From NCBI GenBank assembly GCA_934086185.1, contig CAKOHW010000009.1, positions 1 through 41,881 on the forward strand: DNA of 41,881 bases, given 5' to 3'. A model generated the notes under the pieces. It ran no database searches. It was not told the origin of the DNA and was given only the letters and a program-made list of their open reading frames with translations. Below, in pieces: positions 1 through 8,151 of this stretch. This DNA is from an uncultured Bacilli bacterium. GTDB taxonomy: Bacteria > Bacillota_I > Bacilli_A > RF39 > UBA660. Position 1 is the first letter of the stretch, and the number at the start of each line of letters is the position of its first letter. Both the position numbers and the translations under genes were made by a program.

Positions 1-5
1 AGCAC

Positions 6-26
6 AGAATTATATAGCCTAATTCT
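6..26. repeat. Small inverted repeat at the window edge
   Basis: Arms AGAATTA and TAATTCT (7 bp) enclose a 7-nt loop. No U-tract follows, so it is not a convincing terminator. A run of nine G residues lies at 48-56, striking in such AT-rich DNA. Apart from these, the first 213 bases hold only AT-rich leader sequence ahead of the first gene. Confidence 0.35.
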
Positions 27-213
27 CTCTCGAACAAAAGTTTGGTCGGGGGGGGGTTAATAATTATATAATTTTTTTGTATTTTTGTAAGTATTTAATT
101 TAACAAATTATTCATAAATTATAATTTATAATAAAAACAATAAAGTTGTTGGTTCAAATTAAAAAATTAATTTGATAGACTTTAAATATAAAGATAGGAA
201 GTAGGTAGAAAAT

Positions 214-2091
214 ATGAATAAGAAACAAAAAATCATAGTTAGTGTAGTAGGAATAACAATTGTCCTTTTAACACTTTTAGGATTAACATATGCATACTTT
301 TTAACAAGAATACAAGGAAATACTAATGAAAAATCAATAAGTGTAACGACAGCAAATCTTGAGTTAACTTATGGAGACAATAGTGCAGAGATACTTGGTA
401 AAGATTTAACCCTAATACCAAGTAATACCGAAATTGGAACAAAAACATTTACAGTAACAAATAATGGTAATGATACAAGTTATGTAGTTATTATAGAAAA
501 TGTTAGTGTGACAAAAGCAAGTGATGGATCTATAGCAACATTTGAAAGTAATGATTTTAGATATACATTAATATGTACAAAGAGCGATGGAACAAGTTGT
601 GATAGTGTAAGTACACAAAGCGTTTTTCCAATAAATGGTGGAATATTAGTTGGAAATAATATAACTGAAGGAGATGTACATACATATACATTTAAAATGT
701 GGTATATAGATACTGGAATAGACCAAAGTAATGATATGGGGAAACATTTACAGGCAAGAATAAATATCACAAATATAGAAAGTATGGCAAATCCATATTC
801 GAGTGATAAAAAAAGTTTAGCATACAATATAATAGAAAATGTTAAGAATAAAACAAATGGAACTGAGTTATTATCAAGAACTAAAACACAGATTGCAGAC
901 GAAACAAGTTATATATCAACTCAGGGAATACATATTGCAGGTAATGCAGAAGGTTTCTACGATTGGAATGGTTTAACATATGGTGACACCCAAGCTGAAG
1001 CAGATGGTGGTTTAAATATTGTTAGTGGTTCTGATGATGTTGGAAAATGCAATAGTGTTAAAGGAAAACATATATCGGATGTATCATCTTGTAATCATAA
1101 ATGTTCATATATAGGAATAGTAAAAGATTGTACATCAGATGGAATTCCAATATTAACTGGTTCTTCAGAAAGTACAATGTCCATTACATCAGATGATTAT
1201 GGTATAAGTTACTATTATAGAGGACATATTGAGGATAATTATGTAAATTTTGCAGGAATGTGTTGGAGAATAGTACGTATTAATGGAGATGGAAGTATTA
1301 AATTAATATTGGAAGACCAAGATAGTACTTGTGCTACAAGTGATGGCAATTGGAATATTCCAACTGAAACAAATGGAACAACTGTAAAAGGTAATTTTGG
1401 CTATACAGTATATGCGGCAAATACATTAACTGCATCTGATGGTACACAAAATTCCTCTTCATTATATATGATGAATTACTTAAATGGTGGAACAAATAAT
1501 AATGAGTCAATGGTATATGCCTTTAAGAACTTTCAAACGGGTCCTTTAGCAGATTATTTGTCTTATTTAAAAGCAGGAGATTGGTGTTTAGATGATAAAG
1601 CATATGTTAAGGCTAATTATTCAATAGAATTAAATAATCAAGAAATATTAGATAAAAAAATTAAAGGAGCAGTTTTCTATTATGCTTCTTATGTTCGCTT
1701 AGGTGAAAAAACACCGAAAGAGCCTACATTAAAATGTAATGGAACAAATATGAGCAAGTTTGCAGATAGTAATAGTACAGATATGTATGTGGGAACATTA
1801 ACCGCAGACGAAATAATATATTCTGGTGGTAAAATAGGAAAAAGTAATCCAGATTATTATTTAATAAATAATTATCAACAAAAAAATTCACTTCGGTTTT
1901 GGTTTTTGTCGCCGTACTACTACAGCTCACTCAAAAAAGATTTAGCATTTTTAATATACAGTGGTGGATATGTTAGTAATCGTGATGTGTATGACAATGC
2001 TTCATTCCGTCCGGCAGTGCAACTTAAATCAAATATTCAAATTTCAGGTGGCGATGGAACAATTTCAAATCCTTACGAAATTGCAAGTTAA
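214..2091 (+). CDS. Secreted surface protein with SipW-type signal peptide and DUF6273-like C-terminus
   Basis: The N-terminus has basic residues, a hydrophobic stretch (residues 6-26) and the TYAYF motif followed by a beta-rich segment. This is typical of SipW-dependent (TasA/camelysin-like) exported proteins, and it is shared with the genes at 14031 and 22992. The middle is Ser/Thr/Asn-rich with cysteine-containing blocks and a CWRIVRINGDGS motif recurrent in surface proteins of gut Firmicutes. The C-terminus (residues about 560-625) has WFLSP and FRPAVQL, resembling DUF6273-like modules. No sortase motif or C-terminal membrane helix is visible, so attachment to the cell is unclear. The ribosome binding site is AGGAAG. 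Codons near 1890-1930 and 2006-2030 (CGG, TCG, CCG, TAC) are unusually GC-rich for this genome. Ligand and role are unknown. Confidence 0.7.
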   Translation: MNKKQKIIVSVVGITIVLLTLLGLTYAYFLTRIQGNTNEKSISVTTANLELTYGDNSAEILGKDLTLIPSNTEIGTKTFTVTNNGNDTSYVVIIENVSVTKASDGSIATFESNDFRYTLICTKSDGTSCDSVSTQSVFPINGGILVGNNITEGDVHTYTFKMWYIDTGIDQSNDMGKHLQARINITNIESMANPYSSDKKSLAYNIIENVKNKTNGTELLSRTKTQIADETSYISTQGIHIAGNAEGFYDWNGLTYGDTQAEADGGLNIVSGSDDVGKCNSVKGKHISDVSSCNHKCSYIGIVKDCTSDGIPILTGSSESTMSITSDDYGISYYYRGHIEDNYVNFAGMCWRIVRINGDGSIKLILEDQDSTCATSDGNWNIPTETNGTTVKGNFGYTVYAANTLTASDGTQNSSSLYMMNYLNGGTNNNESMVYAFKNFQTGPLADYLSYLKAGDWCLDDKAYVKANYSIELNNQEILDKKIKGAVFYYASYVRLGEKTPKEPTLKCNGTNMSKFADSNSTDMYVGTLTADEIIYSGGKIGKSNPDYYLINNYQQKNSLRFWFLSPYYYSSLKKDLAFLIYSGGYVSNRDVYDNASFRPAVQLKSNIQISGGDGTISNPYEIAS

Positions 2092-2117
2092 GTACTATTA
2101 ATTTAGTACTTTTTTTA
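2090..2117 (+). terminator. Intrinsic terminator after the surface protein gene
   Basis: An 8-bp stem (AAGTACTA/TAGTACTT) with a 6-nt loop is followed by a run of T. It overlaps the stop codon and separates the surface protein from cmk. Confidence 0.85.
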
Positions 2118-2148
2118 GTATAATAATAATTAGTTTGGTGGTGTAATA

Positions 2149-2796
2149 ATGGGAAAAGTAATTGCAATTGATGGTCCAGCTGGAAGTGGTAAAGGTACTA
2201 TTGCTAATATTTTGGCTAAAAAATACGGGTATACATATATAGATACTGGTGCTACATATAGATGTGTTGCATTAAGTGTACTAAGAAATAATATAGATAT
2301 AACTGATGAAGAAAGTATAATAAATCTTGTAAAAACTTTAAACATAGATTTTGATGAATCAGGTAAAACTTATTTAAATAATGAAGATGTTAGTAATTTA
2401 ATTAGAACAAAAGAAGTAAGTAGTATAGTTTCGCCTATTTCAAGTATCGTTAAAGTAAGGGAGATACTTGTTGATTTACAAAGAAAAATGGCTAATAACA
2501 AAGATGTTGTAATGGAAGGTAGAGATATTACAACAGTAGTTTTTCCAAATGCAGATTATAAATTTTATTTAGATGCATCAGTTGATGAACGAGCGAATAG
2601 AAGATATATTCAAAATCAAAAAAGTGGCATTAATATGTCTTTTGATGAAATACTAGAAAATATAAAAAAAAGAGATTATAATGACATGAATAAACCAGTA
2701 GGAGCTTTAAAACGAACTGAAGAACAAATCTATATAGACGCTACTAACTTAACAATTGATGAAGTAGTAGATAAAATAATGGAATATATAAAATAG
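2149..2796 (+). CDS. cmk: Cytidylate kinase
   Basis: This enzyme phosphorylates CMP and dCMP to the diphosphates in cytosolic pyrimidine salvage. The N-terminus IAIDGPAGSGKGT carries the P-loop (residues 9-17). YIDTGATYR and the EGRDITTVVFPNA block match the CMP-binding signature. The length of 215 aa is normal for bacterial Cmk. A GGTGG ribosome binding site precedes the ATG, and a TATAAT at 2119-2124 may be its -10. The next gene starts 10 nt after the stop, so the two are probably cotranscribed. Confidence 0.95.
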   Translation: MGKVIAIDGPAGSGKGTIANILAKKYGYTYIDTGATYRCVALSVLRNNIDITDEESIINLVKTLNIDFDESGKTYLNNEDVSNLIRTKEVSSIVSPISSIVKVREILVDLQRKMANNKDVVMEGRDITTVVFPNADYKFYLDASVDERANRRYIQNQKSGINMSFDEILENIKKRDYNDMNKPVGALKRTEEQIYIDATNLTIDEVVDKIMEYIK

Positions 2797-2806
2797 GAGA
2801 ATAATT

Positions 2807-3247
2807 ATGAAATACGAATATTTTATTGCAGGAAGAACAAGAAATAAAGATAATATATTAAGTATTTGTGAAATATTTGATGAACTTAATATTTCTTATT
2901 ATTGTTTCTTGAAAAATGATGAAACTACAAATAGTTTTGGACAAAATGCAACTAATCAAGAAGAAAAAATGAAAGAATTTGAACAATTAGATTTAAAAAG
3001 TGATATAGTAAAGAATATTTTTAAAATTGATATGGGAGCAGAAAAAAATTCAGAAAAATTTTTATTAGTTTTACCAAGCGGAACAAGTGGACATATAGAA
3101 GCAGGTGTTGCATACGGATTAGGTAAAAAATGCTATGCAATTGGTGAATATGATGCTACTGATTCACTATACAATATATTTGATGAAATATATAAAAATA
3201 AAGATGAATTAAAAAATGCTTTAAAACGTGAAAAAGAGGAAGTGTAA
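2807..3247 (+). CDS. Nucleoside 2-deoxyribosyltransferase-like protein
   Basis: This 146-aa protein has an N-terminal YFIAGRTRNKD strand-loop and a C-terminal LPSGTSGHIEAGVAYGLGKK segment. Both fit the nucleoside 2-deoxyribosyltransferase fold, in which the Glu of the G-x-S-x-H-x-E-x-G motif is catalytic. Its place between cmk and alaS, 2 nt before alaS, suggests a nucleotide-salvage or housecleaning role. Family membership comes from the motif; the exact substrate cannot be told, and it could be a nucleotide hydrolase such as a DNPH1-like enzyme. Confidence 0.65.
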   Translation: MKYEYFIAGRTRNKDNILSICEIFDELNISYYCFLKNDETTNSFGQNATNQEEKMKEFEQLDLKSDIVKNIFKIDMGAEKNSEKFLLVLPSGTSGHIEAGVAYGLGKKCYAIGEYDATDSLYNIFDEIYKNKDELKNALKREKEEV

Positions 3248-3249
3248 AA

Positions 3250-4998
3250 ATGAATTTAAAAGATTTATATATAGATTTTTTTGTTAAGAAAGGACATAAA
3301 CAAATACCAAGTGCTCCAGTAGTACCAGAAAATGACCCAAGTGTATTATTTAATACTGCTGGTATGCAACCATTAATACCATATTTAATGGGTCAATCAC
3401 ATCCATATGGAACTAGATTGGTTGACTATCAAAAATGTATTAGAACTAATGACCTAGATGAAATAGGAGATACATATCATCATACATTCTTTGAAATGTT
3501 AGGAAATTGGAGTTTAGGTGATTACTTTAAAAAAGAAGCAATTACATGGAGTTTTGAATTTTTGACAACAGTCCTAAAAATACCAAAAGAAAGATTAGCA
3601 GTTACAGTATTTGCTGGAAATGACATACTTTCTGAAGATAAAGAAGCAATAGAAATTTGGAAAAGCTTAGGAATAGATGAAAAACACATTGCAAAAACTA
3701 GTGAAGATAACTTTTGGATAGCAGGACTTACTGGTCCTTGTGGAACTGATTCTGAGATGTTTTATTTTAGAAGTGATGATGAAATACCTGAAACATTTGA
3801 TCCAGAAGATACACGTTGGGTCGAAATATGGAATGACGTATTTATGGAATTCAACAAAGATGAAAATGGTAAAATCACTGAATTACCTAAAAAGAATGTT
3901 GATACAGGTATGGGATATGAAAGAGTTGTTGCAGTACTAGAAGGAGTAAATGACAACTATAAATCAAGTGTATGGAAAGATGTTATTGAACTTATAGAAC
4001 GAATAAGTATGAAACCATACTTAGGTAATGAAAAAAGTATGAGAATAATTGCCGACCATATACGTACTTCTGTATTTATAGCTGGAGATAATGCTATGAT
4101 TAAACCTAGTAACACAGACCAAGGATATATCTTAAGAAGATTAATAAGAAGATCTATTAGACATGCTAAAAAATTAGGTATCGATATTAATAGTGATTGG
4201 GATACTGAAATAGCAAAATTAATTATTGAAAAGTATAAAAAATATTATGAAGAACTAAGTGATAATTATGATATTATTTTAAGCGTTTTAACTAACGAAA
4301 AAATTAAATTTAATAGAACATTAGAAAAAGGCTTAAAAGAATTTGAAAAAATAACAAGCAATATAACTGACGGAGTAATAAACAAAGATTTAGCCTTTAA
4401 ATTATATGATACTTATGGTTTTCCAATCGAATTAACTTGTGAACTTTCTAGTGAATTAGGTATAAAAGTTGACACTGACGGTTTTAAAGAAAAATTTAAA
4501 GCGCATCAAGAATTATCAAGACAAGGTTCTAGTGGTAAATTTAAAGGTGGACTAGCAAGTACAGGAGAAATGGAAATTAAATACCATACCGCTACTCACT
4601 TATTAAATGCTGCATTAAAAATAGTTGTTGGTGATTACGTACACCAAAAAGGTTCTAATATAACTAGTGAAAGAATGCGTTTTGATTTCTCATGTGATCA
4701 TAAACTAACAGATGAAGAAAAAACAAAAACAGAAGAACTAGTTAATAAATGGATAAATGAAGGATTAGATGTAACAGTTAAAGAAATGTCTAAAAGTGAT
4801 GCAATAGCATCTGGAGCAGAATGTATGTTTATAGAAAAATATCCAGACATTGTTACTGTTTATAGTATTGGTGATGTTTCACATGAATTATGTGGCGGAC
4901 CTCACGTAAAAAATACAAAAGAATTAGGACATTTTAAAATAAAAAAAGAAGAAGCAAGTAGTGCTGGAGTTAGAAGAATAAAGGCAATTTTAGAATAA
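3250..4998 (+). CDS. alaS: Alanyl-tRNA synthetase, shortened form
   Basis: The class II catalytic core is clear: FNTAGMQPL near the start, the FEMLGNWSLGDYF motif 2 region (residues 82-93) and GYILRRLIRR (292-301). The editing domain keeps its metal ligands HTATH (446-450) and CGGPH (548-552). At 582 aa it is about 290 residues shorter than typical AlaRS (around 870). It ends exactly after the editing domain (SSAGVRRIKAI), so the C-Ala dimerisation/tRNA-elbow domain is missing. About 120 residues also appear to be lost between the tRNA-recognition helices and HTATH. The terminator follows directly, so this is a compact gene, not an assembly break. It may be the sole AlaRS or a paralogue. Confidence 0.85.
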   Translation: MNLKDLYIDFFVKKGHKQIPSAPVVPENDPSVLFNTAGMQPLIPYLMGQSHPYGTRLVDYQKCIRTNDLDEIGDTYHHTFFEMLGNWSLGDYFKKEAITWSFEFLTTVLKIPKERLAVTVFAGNDILSEDKEAIEIWKSLGIDEKHIAKTSEDNFWIAGLTGPCGTDSEMFYFRSDDEIPETFDPEDTRWVEIWNDVFMEFNKDENGKITELPKKNVDTGMGYERVVAVLEGVNDNYKSSVWKDVIELIERISMKPYLGNEKSMRIIADHIRTSVFIAGDNAMIKPSNTDQGYILRRLIRRSIRHAKKLGIDINSDWDTEIAKLIIEKYKKYYEELSDNYDIILSVLTNEKIKFNRTLEKGLKEFEKITSNITDGVINKDLAFKLYDTYGFPIELTCELSSELGIKVDTDGFKEKFKAHQELSRQGSSGKFKGGLASTGEMEIKYHTATHLLNAALKIVVGDYVHQKGSNITSERMRFDFSCDHKLTDEEKTKTEELVNKWINEGLDVTVKEMSKSDAIASGAECMFIEKYPDIVTVYSIGDVSHELCGGPHVKNTKELGHFKIKKEEASSAGVRRIKAILE

Positions 4999-5010
4999 TT
5001 GTCTTTTTTA
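4982..5010 (+). terminator. Intrinsic terminator of alaS
   Basis: An 8-bp stem (AGGCAATT/AATTGTCT, one G-T pair) with a 7-nt loop spans the alaS stop codon and is followed by a T run. Confidence 0.85.
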
Positions 5011-5074
5011 TTTATTAAAGAAAAAATTAGAAAACATATTTAAATAAATAATTATGGTTAAATTAATAGCGTTG

Positions 5075-5083
5075 TGATAAAAT
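5075..5083 (+). promoter_or_regulatory. Extended -10 promoter of the suf operon
   Basis: TG-a-TAAAAT is an extended -10 element with a weak -35 (TGGTTA, 5055-5060) 17 nt upstream. It lies 19 nt before the sufC start. Confidence 0.55.
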
Positions 5084-5101
5084 ATGTAGTGGGTGGATGT
5101 T

Positions 5102-5848
5102 ATGTTAGAAATAAAAAATTTAACAGTAAGTGTTTTAGATAAAATAATATTAAAAGATTTTAATTTATCAATAAATAAAAATGAAATTCATACATTAATG
5201 GGATTAAATGGTAGTGGTAAATCTACAATATGTAAAGTTTTAATGGGTGATAATAATTATAAAGTAGAAAGTGGAAGTATTTTTTATAAAGATATAGACT
5301 TATTAAAATTAGATACAGTAGAAAGAGCAAGATTAGGTATATTTTTAGTTAATCAAAATCCTATGGAAATAGAAGGTGTAAAAAACTCAGAAATGCTTAA
5401 AGTAGCATTAGAAGCCAAAACTGGACGTCATTATAATATTTTTGAATTTTCTAAAATAATGAATAATGTTTGTGAAAAATTAAATATAGATAAAAGTTTT
5501 ATACATAGAAATATAAATGAAGGTATGTCTGGTGGAGAAAAGAAAAAAAATGAACTTATGCATTTATGGGTACTAGAACCAGATTTTATAATATTAGATG
5601 AAATAGATTCTGGTGTTGATATAGATAATCTAAACATTATTAGTGAAAGCTTACTAGAATACTTTAATACTCATTCATGTTCAATTTTAATTGTTACTCA
5701 CCATACAAATATACTAGAAAAATTAAGACCAAACTATGTTCATATTTTATCTGATGGTAAAATTACTGAAAATGGTGATTATAGTCTAGCAGAAAAAATA
5801 GAAAAAAACGGTTTTAATAAGGCAAATAAAGTAAGTGAGAACAAATAA
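5102..5848 (+). CDS. sufC: Fe-S cluster assembly ATPase SufC
   Basis: SufC is the cytosolic ABC-type ATPase that drives conformational change of the SufB/SufD scaffold. Visible elements are Walker A GLNGSGKST (residues 34-42), the signature MSGGEKKKNE and Walker B FIILDEIDSGVD. The ATG at 5102 is chosen over the GTG at 5093 because GGGTGG at 5091-5096 is correctly spaced for the former. It is the first gene of a sufC-sufD-sufS-sufU run, and the next gene starts 1 nt after its stop. Confidence 0.95.
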   Translation: MLEIKNLTVSVLDKIILKDFNLSINKNEIHTLMGLNGSGKSTICKVLMGDNNYKVESGSIFYKDIDLLKLDTVERARLGIFLVNQNPMEIEGVKNSEMLKVALEAKTGRHYNIFEFSKIMNNVCEKLNIDKSFIHRNINEGMSGGEKKKNELMHLWVLEPDFIILDEIDSGVDIDNLNIISESLLEYFNTHSCSILIVTHHTNILEKLRPNYVHILSDGKITENGDYSLAEKIEKNGFNKANKVSENK

Positions 5849-5849
5849 T

Positions 5850-6416
5850 ATGAATAATATAATATTAGATAACAATAATATAGTTATCGACAAAGATAGT
5901 GTATGTGAAATAGAAAATGAAATTAGTGAATTAAATATTGTATTAAATGATAATGTAAGTTTTATTCTTAATGATAAAAGAAATATATTATCGTCTACTT
6001 TAAATTTAAATATTACACAAAAAAATAATACTAACTTTACTTATAATGCATTTATAAAAGTAAATAAAAAATATGATTTAAAAATTTATATAGATATGAT
6101 AGGAAATAATTCTAAAAATTTAATTAACATACATAACCTTAATGATAGCGGAAGAAGTAACATAATTATTGATGGTAAAGTTAATGAATTGACAAATGAT
6201 AATGAACTAGATGAAAAAATTAAAGTGTTAAATATTAATAATGGGACATCTACAGTTTTACCTAATATGTATATAAATACTAAAAATGTAATTGCAAATC
6301 ATTCAGCAAGTATATCTACTATAGATTCTAAATATTTATTTTATTTAAATAGTAAAGGTATAAATAATGATTTAGCAACAAAATTAATTATAGATGGTTT
6401 TTTAAATAATAATTAA
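5850..6416 (+). CDS. sufD: Short SufD/SufB-like Fe-S scaffold protein
   Basis: This 188-aa Asn/Ile-rich protein ends in P-N-M-Y-I-N..VIANHSASIS..YLFYLNSKGI and a final LIIDGF. That is the conserved C-terminal part of the SufB/SufD beta-helix. The His in NHSAS matches the SufD metal-ligand His; no Cys is present in this region. Typical SufD is around 400 aa or more, so the N-terminal half is missing or reduced. The ATG at 5850 has a weak AAGTGAG site. With no sufB in the window, this may be the only scaffold partner of SufC here, perhaps acting as a homodimer. Confidence 0.75.
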   Translation: MNNIILDNNNIVIDKDSVCEIENEISELNIVLNDNVSFILNDKRNILSSTLNLNITQKNNTNFTYNAFIKVNKKYDLKIYIDMIGNNSKNLINIHNLNDSGRSNIIIDGKVNELTNDNELDEKIKVLNINNGTSTVLPNMYINTKNVIANHSASISTIDSKYLFYLNSKGINNDLATKLIIDGFLNNN

Positions 6417-6435
6417 TACGTTTAGGAGGTGAAAT

Positions 6436-7635
6436 ATGAATAAATATAGATATGATTTTCCTATGTTAGATAAAAATATAATATATTTTGATAATGGTGC
6501 TACAACTTTTAAACCAAATTGTGTAATTAATGCTATAACTGATTATTATAAAAATTATTCCGCTAATGCACATAGAGGTGATTATCAAATAAGTTACAAA
6601 GTTGATGTTGCATATGAAACTGCTCGTAAAAAAGTAGCAGAATTTATAAATGCAGAGTTTGATGAAGTAGTTTTCACAAGTGGAACTACTGAGTCGCTAA
6701 ATATGATAGCCGAGGGTTTTTTTAAAGAATTATTAGAACCAGGTGATGAAATATTACTAACAAAAAGTGAACATGCTTCAAATGTTCTTCCATGGTTTAG
6801 ATTAGCCAATACAAATAATGTTTTAATAAATTACATTGATCTAGATGAAAATTTACATGTAACAATGGAAAATGTAATAAAATCAATAACACCTAAAACA
6901 AAATTAATAAGTATAGCAGGGATTACTAATGTAGTAGGCGATGAAAGACCAATAGAAGAAATATGTAAATACGCTCACGCAAATGATATTTTTGTTGTCG
7001 TAGATGGAGCACAATTAGTACCTCATAAAAAAGTAGATGTCAAAAAAAGTGATATAGATTTCTTAGCATTTTCAGGACATAAAATGTGTGGACCAACAGG
7101 AATTGGTGTTTTATATGGAAAAAAAGAATTTCTAGATAAATTAAAACCAATTAATTTAGGTGGTGGAATGAATGAATCATTTGATAATGAAAATGAAGTA
7201 TATTTAAAAGAATTACCAACTAGATTAGAAGCAGGAACTCCTAATATTGCGGGGGCTATAGGTTTAGCAAGTGCGATAGATTACTTAAATAATATTGGAA
7301 TGGACAATATTAATGAATATGAAAAAAAATTAAAAAGTTATATGATAGATAAATTAATTAAAATTCCATACATAGATATAATAAATTTAGAAAGTGATTC
7401 AGGAATTATTTCATTTAATATTGAGGGAATATTTAGTCAAGATGTAGCATTTTATTTAAATAAGTATAATATATGTGTAAGAGCCGGTAATCATTGTGCT
7501 AAAATATTAAAAAGTCAAACAGGAGTAAAAAATTCATTAAGAGTAAGTTTATATTTCTATAACACTTATGAAGAAATAGATAAATTCATTGAATTAATAA
7601 GTGATAAAAATAAAATAATGAAAGAAATGATATAA
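6436..7635 (+). CDS. sufS: Cysteine desulfurase SufS
   Basis: This PLP enzyme removes sulfur from cysteine and passes it to SufU. The PLP lysine is K216 in SGHKMCGPTG. The catalytic C354 sits in RAGNHCAK, the group II (SufS) context. The 399-aa length is normal. A perfect AGGAGGTG ribosome binding site precedes it, and sufU follows after 1 nt, consistent with translational coupling. Confidence 0.96.
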   Translation: MNKYRYDFPMLDKNIIYFDNGATTFKPNCVINAITDYYKNYSANAHRGDYQISYKVDVAYETARKKVAEFINAEFDEVVFTSGTTESLNMIAEGFFKELLEPGDEILLTKSEHASNVLPWFRLANTNNVLINYIDLDENLHVTMENVIKSITPKTKLISIAGITNVVGDERPIEEICKYAHANDIFVVVDGAQLVPHKKVDVKKSDIDFLAFSGHKMCGPTGIGVLYGKKEFLDKLKPINLGGGMNESFDNENEVYLKELPTRLEAGTPNIAGAIGLASAIDYLNNIGMDNINEYEKKLKSYMIDKLIKIPYIDIINLESDSGIISFNIEGIFSQDVAFYLNKYNICVRAGNHCAKILKSQTGVKNSLRVSLYFYNTYEEIDKFIELISDKNKIMKEMI

Positions 7636-7636
7636 T

Positions 7637-8071
7637 ATGGATCAAGAGACAAAAAGAGAAATAATATTAGATAATTATCAAAATCCATTTAATAAAGATG
7701 GTAAAGATGAATTAAATTATGAAAAAATAAATTCTAATAATGAATCTTGTATAGATAATATTGATATATACTGTAAAATAGAAGATGGCATAATTAAAGA
7801 CATTCATTTTAATGGTGAAGCATGTGCTATATCAACTGCAAGTACATCTATTATGCTAAAAAATATTATTGGAAAAAGTATAGATGAAGCAACAAAATAT
7901 ATAGAAAATTTTCTTAATATGGTTAACGAAAATGAATATAACGAAGAAGAATTAAATGAAGGAATAGCATTTTCAGAAATATATAAGCAACAAAATAGAA
8001 AAACTTGTGTAACATTACCATATAGTGGCATTAAAAAAATATTAAATAAATATCAAAATAAACAAAAATAA
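7637..8071 (+). CDS. sufU: Sulfur-transfer protein SufU
   Basis: SufU is the zinc-dependent sulfurtransferase partner of SufS in Firmicutes. The zinc ligands are all visible: C-I-D in ESCIDNID (Cys and Asp), the Cys of GEACAIS, and the Cys of RKTCVTLPY. The length of 144 aa is typical. It closes the suf operon, because a terminator follows and there is no sufB. Confidence 0.93.
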   Translation: MDQETKREIILDNYQNPFNKDGKDELNYEKINSNNESCIDNIDIYCKIEDGIIKDIHFNGEACAISTASTSIMLKNIIGKSIDEATKYIENFLNMVNENEYNEEELNEGIAFSEIYKQQNRKTCVTLPYSGIKKILNKYQNKQK

Positions 8072-8074
8072 ATA

Positions 8075-8106
8075 AAGTCCACAACAAAATTTGTGGATTT
8101 TATCAT
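8075..8106 (+). terminator. Terminator of the suf operon
   Basis: A 10-bp hairpin (core GTCCACAA/TTGTGGAT, loop CAAAAT) is followed by TTTTAT. The U-tract is moderate. Confidence 0.75.
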
Positions 8107-8126
8107 TTTTAAAATATTAAATTATA

Positions 8127-8135
8127 TGATATTAT
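8127..8135 (+). promoter_or_regulatory. Extended -10 element for murE
   Basis: TG-a-TATTAT lies 16 nt ahead of the murE ATG and just after the suf terminator. The -35 is poor. Confidence 0.4.
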
Positions 8136-8151
8136 TAGGTTGGTGATTATT

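Noticed and set aside
480..827. Antisense frame of 115 codons inside the surface protein gene
   Set aside because: It is a shadow of the plus-strand gene with no promoter or ribosome binding site. The same applies to the antisense frames inside rsmH, lon, ftsE, alaS and the recombinase.
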